The position numbers and the translations under genes were made by a program. A model generated the notes under the pieces. The model was given only the letters and a program-made list of their open reading frames with translations, was not told the origin of the DNA and ran no database searches. Of a stretch of 32,324 nucleotides of DNA, positions 31,797 through 32,324 are shown one piece after another; position 1 is the stretch's first letter; each line of letters starts with the position of its first letter. The DNA comes from Altibacter sp. (lineage in GTDB: Bacteria > Bacteroidota > Bacteroidia > Flavobacteriales > Flavobacteriaceae), in assembly GCA_002696485.1 (NCBI GenBank), contig NZTP01000064.1, positions 1 through 32,324 of the forward strand, read 5' to 3'.

Positions 31797-32324
31797 ATGT
31801 TTAATGCTTTTATTTCTTATTCACACGCAGCTGATGGAAAACTTGCTCCAGCATTACAAATCGCCCTAGAAAAGATTGCCAAACCTTGGTACAAACTTCG
31901 AAATCTTAACATCTTTAGGGATGAATCCAGTTTGTCAGCCTCACCTCATTTATGGACCAATATTCAAACGGCATTGGATAATTCGGAGTATTTAGTTTAT
32001 ATGGCGTCTCCAGAATCGGCCAATTCTAAATGGGTCATCAAAGAAATTGAGTATTGGTTAGAACTCAAACCTTTGGACCATATTCTTATTGTGCTGACCG
32101 AAGGAGAGATTACATGGTCTGTTCAAGACGAATCCATTAACCAACCCAATCAGACTTCGTTACCCGAAATACTGACCAACAGATTAAAAGAGGATCCATT
32201 TTATATTGATTTACGAGCGGCAAAATCTCAAGAAGATATTTCATTAAACAACCCCTTGTTTAGAAAAGAAGTTTTGAAACTGGCTGCTCACCTACATGGC
32301 AAGGCACCCAAGGATATGGCAGGG
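31797..32324 (+). CDS. TIR-domain protein of the TIR-nSTAND-WD40 type, N-terminal part
   Basis: The frame is open from the ATG at 31797 to the right edge, 176 codons without a stop, so the gene is truncated by the window. It starts at once with a TIR domain: FNAFISYSHAADGKLAPALQ, then KPWYKLRNLNIFRDESSLSASPHLW, YLVYMASPESANSKWVIKEIEYWL with the likely catalytic Glu83 after Trp79. The following block, DLRAAKSQEDISLNNPLFRKEVLKLAAHLHGKAPKDMAG (residues 138-176), is the connector that in this subfamily leads to an nSTAND ATPase and WD40 repeats. Bacterial TIR domains cleave NAD+ or make cyclic ADP-ribose-type signals, often in antiphage defence; that role is inferred. A -7-like box (TATATTTA, 31757-31764) lies about 33 bases upstream. 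Confidence 0.85.
   Translation, partial: MFNAFISYSHAADGKLAPALQIALEKIAKPWYKLRNLNIFRDESSLSASPHLWTNIQTALDNSEYLVYMASPESANSKWVIKEIEYWLELKPLDHILIVLTEGEITWSVQDESINQPNQTSLPEILTNRLKEDPFYIDLRAAKSQEDISLNNPLFRKEVLKLAAHLHGKAPKDMAG

Overview
The window reads as a chromosomal segment from a (probably marine) member of the Flavobacteriaceae/Bacteroidota. The evidence is the two type IX secretion (T9SS) C-terminal sorting domains, the Bacteroidota-type DnaK signature (GGGTHDVS), the A/T-rich start contexts with few Shine-Dalgarno sequences, and several TTTG...TAnnTTTG promoter matches. It is mostly chromosomal core and near-core genes, becoming more accessory after about 28 kb. I see no tRNA, rRNA, CRISPR array, prophage or transposase.

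Region 1-7.1 kb (+): the 3' end of a ComM/YifB-type AAA+ gene, a two-domain M16 zinc-protease lipoprotein closed by a strong terminator, then a tightly overlapping operon of an atypical NRAMP-like transporter and the three 5-oxoprolinase genes pxpA-pxpB-pxpC. The transporter has GPGT where metal-transporting NRAMPs have DPGN, so it may import 5-oxoproline or a related compound rather than metal.

Region 7.2-9.6 kb (+): a small conserved-type protein, a seven-helix membrane protein, a NarL-type histidine kinase with no sensor domain of its own, and a LuxR-type response regulator. The last three overlap and look like one signalling unit.

Region 9.6-13.1 kb (mainly -): an RluA-type pseudouridine synthase whose frame has no normal start codon and follows panB in the same frame after a single TAA; panB; a divergent secreted NTF2-like protein (+); and a one-chain iron-sulfur L-serine dehydratase ending in the inhibitory tail cysteine.

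Region 13.2-18.6 kb: a DNA-damage cassette. The SRAP (YedK/HMCES) gene (+) converges on an operon (-) of a short DnaE-type polymerase and DinB. The operon promoter is a textbook Bacteroidota promoter overlapped by two inverted repeats, which suggests damage-inducible repression. A GC-rich palindromic repeat separates it from dnaK. In front of dnaK lies a perfect dyad and a sigma-54-like -24/-12 element.

Region 20.6-26.8 kb (mainly -): a 411-base spacer with an 11-bp tandem repeat, a T9SS beta-propeller-like protein, two AHSA1/SRPBCC proteins, a DUF4256 protein, a secreted PETase/cutinase-like serine hydrolase with a T9SS tail, and a secreted protein of unknown role.

Region 26.8-32.3 kb: an S41 peptidase, a small membrane protein coupled to a DUF2268-like zinc-protease lipoprotein, an SRPBCC protein, a four-helix membrane protein, a structured non-coding element with terminal inverted repeats, and, running off the right edge, a TIR-domain protein of the kind usually joined to an nSTAND ATPase and WD40 repeats (candidate immune effector).
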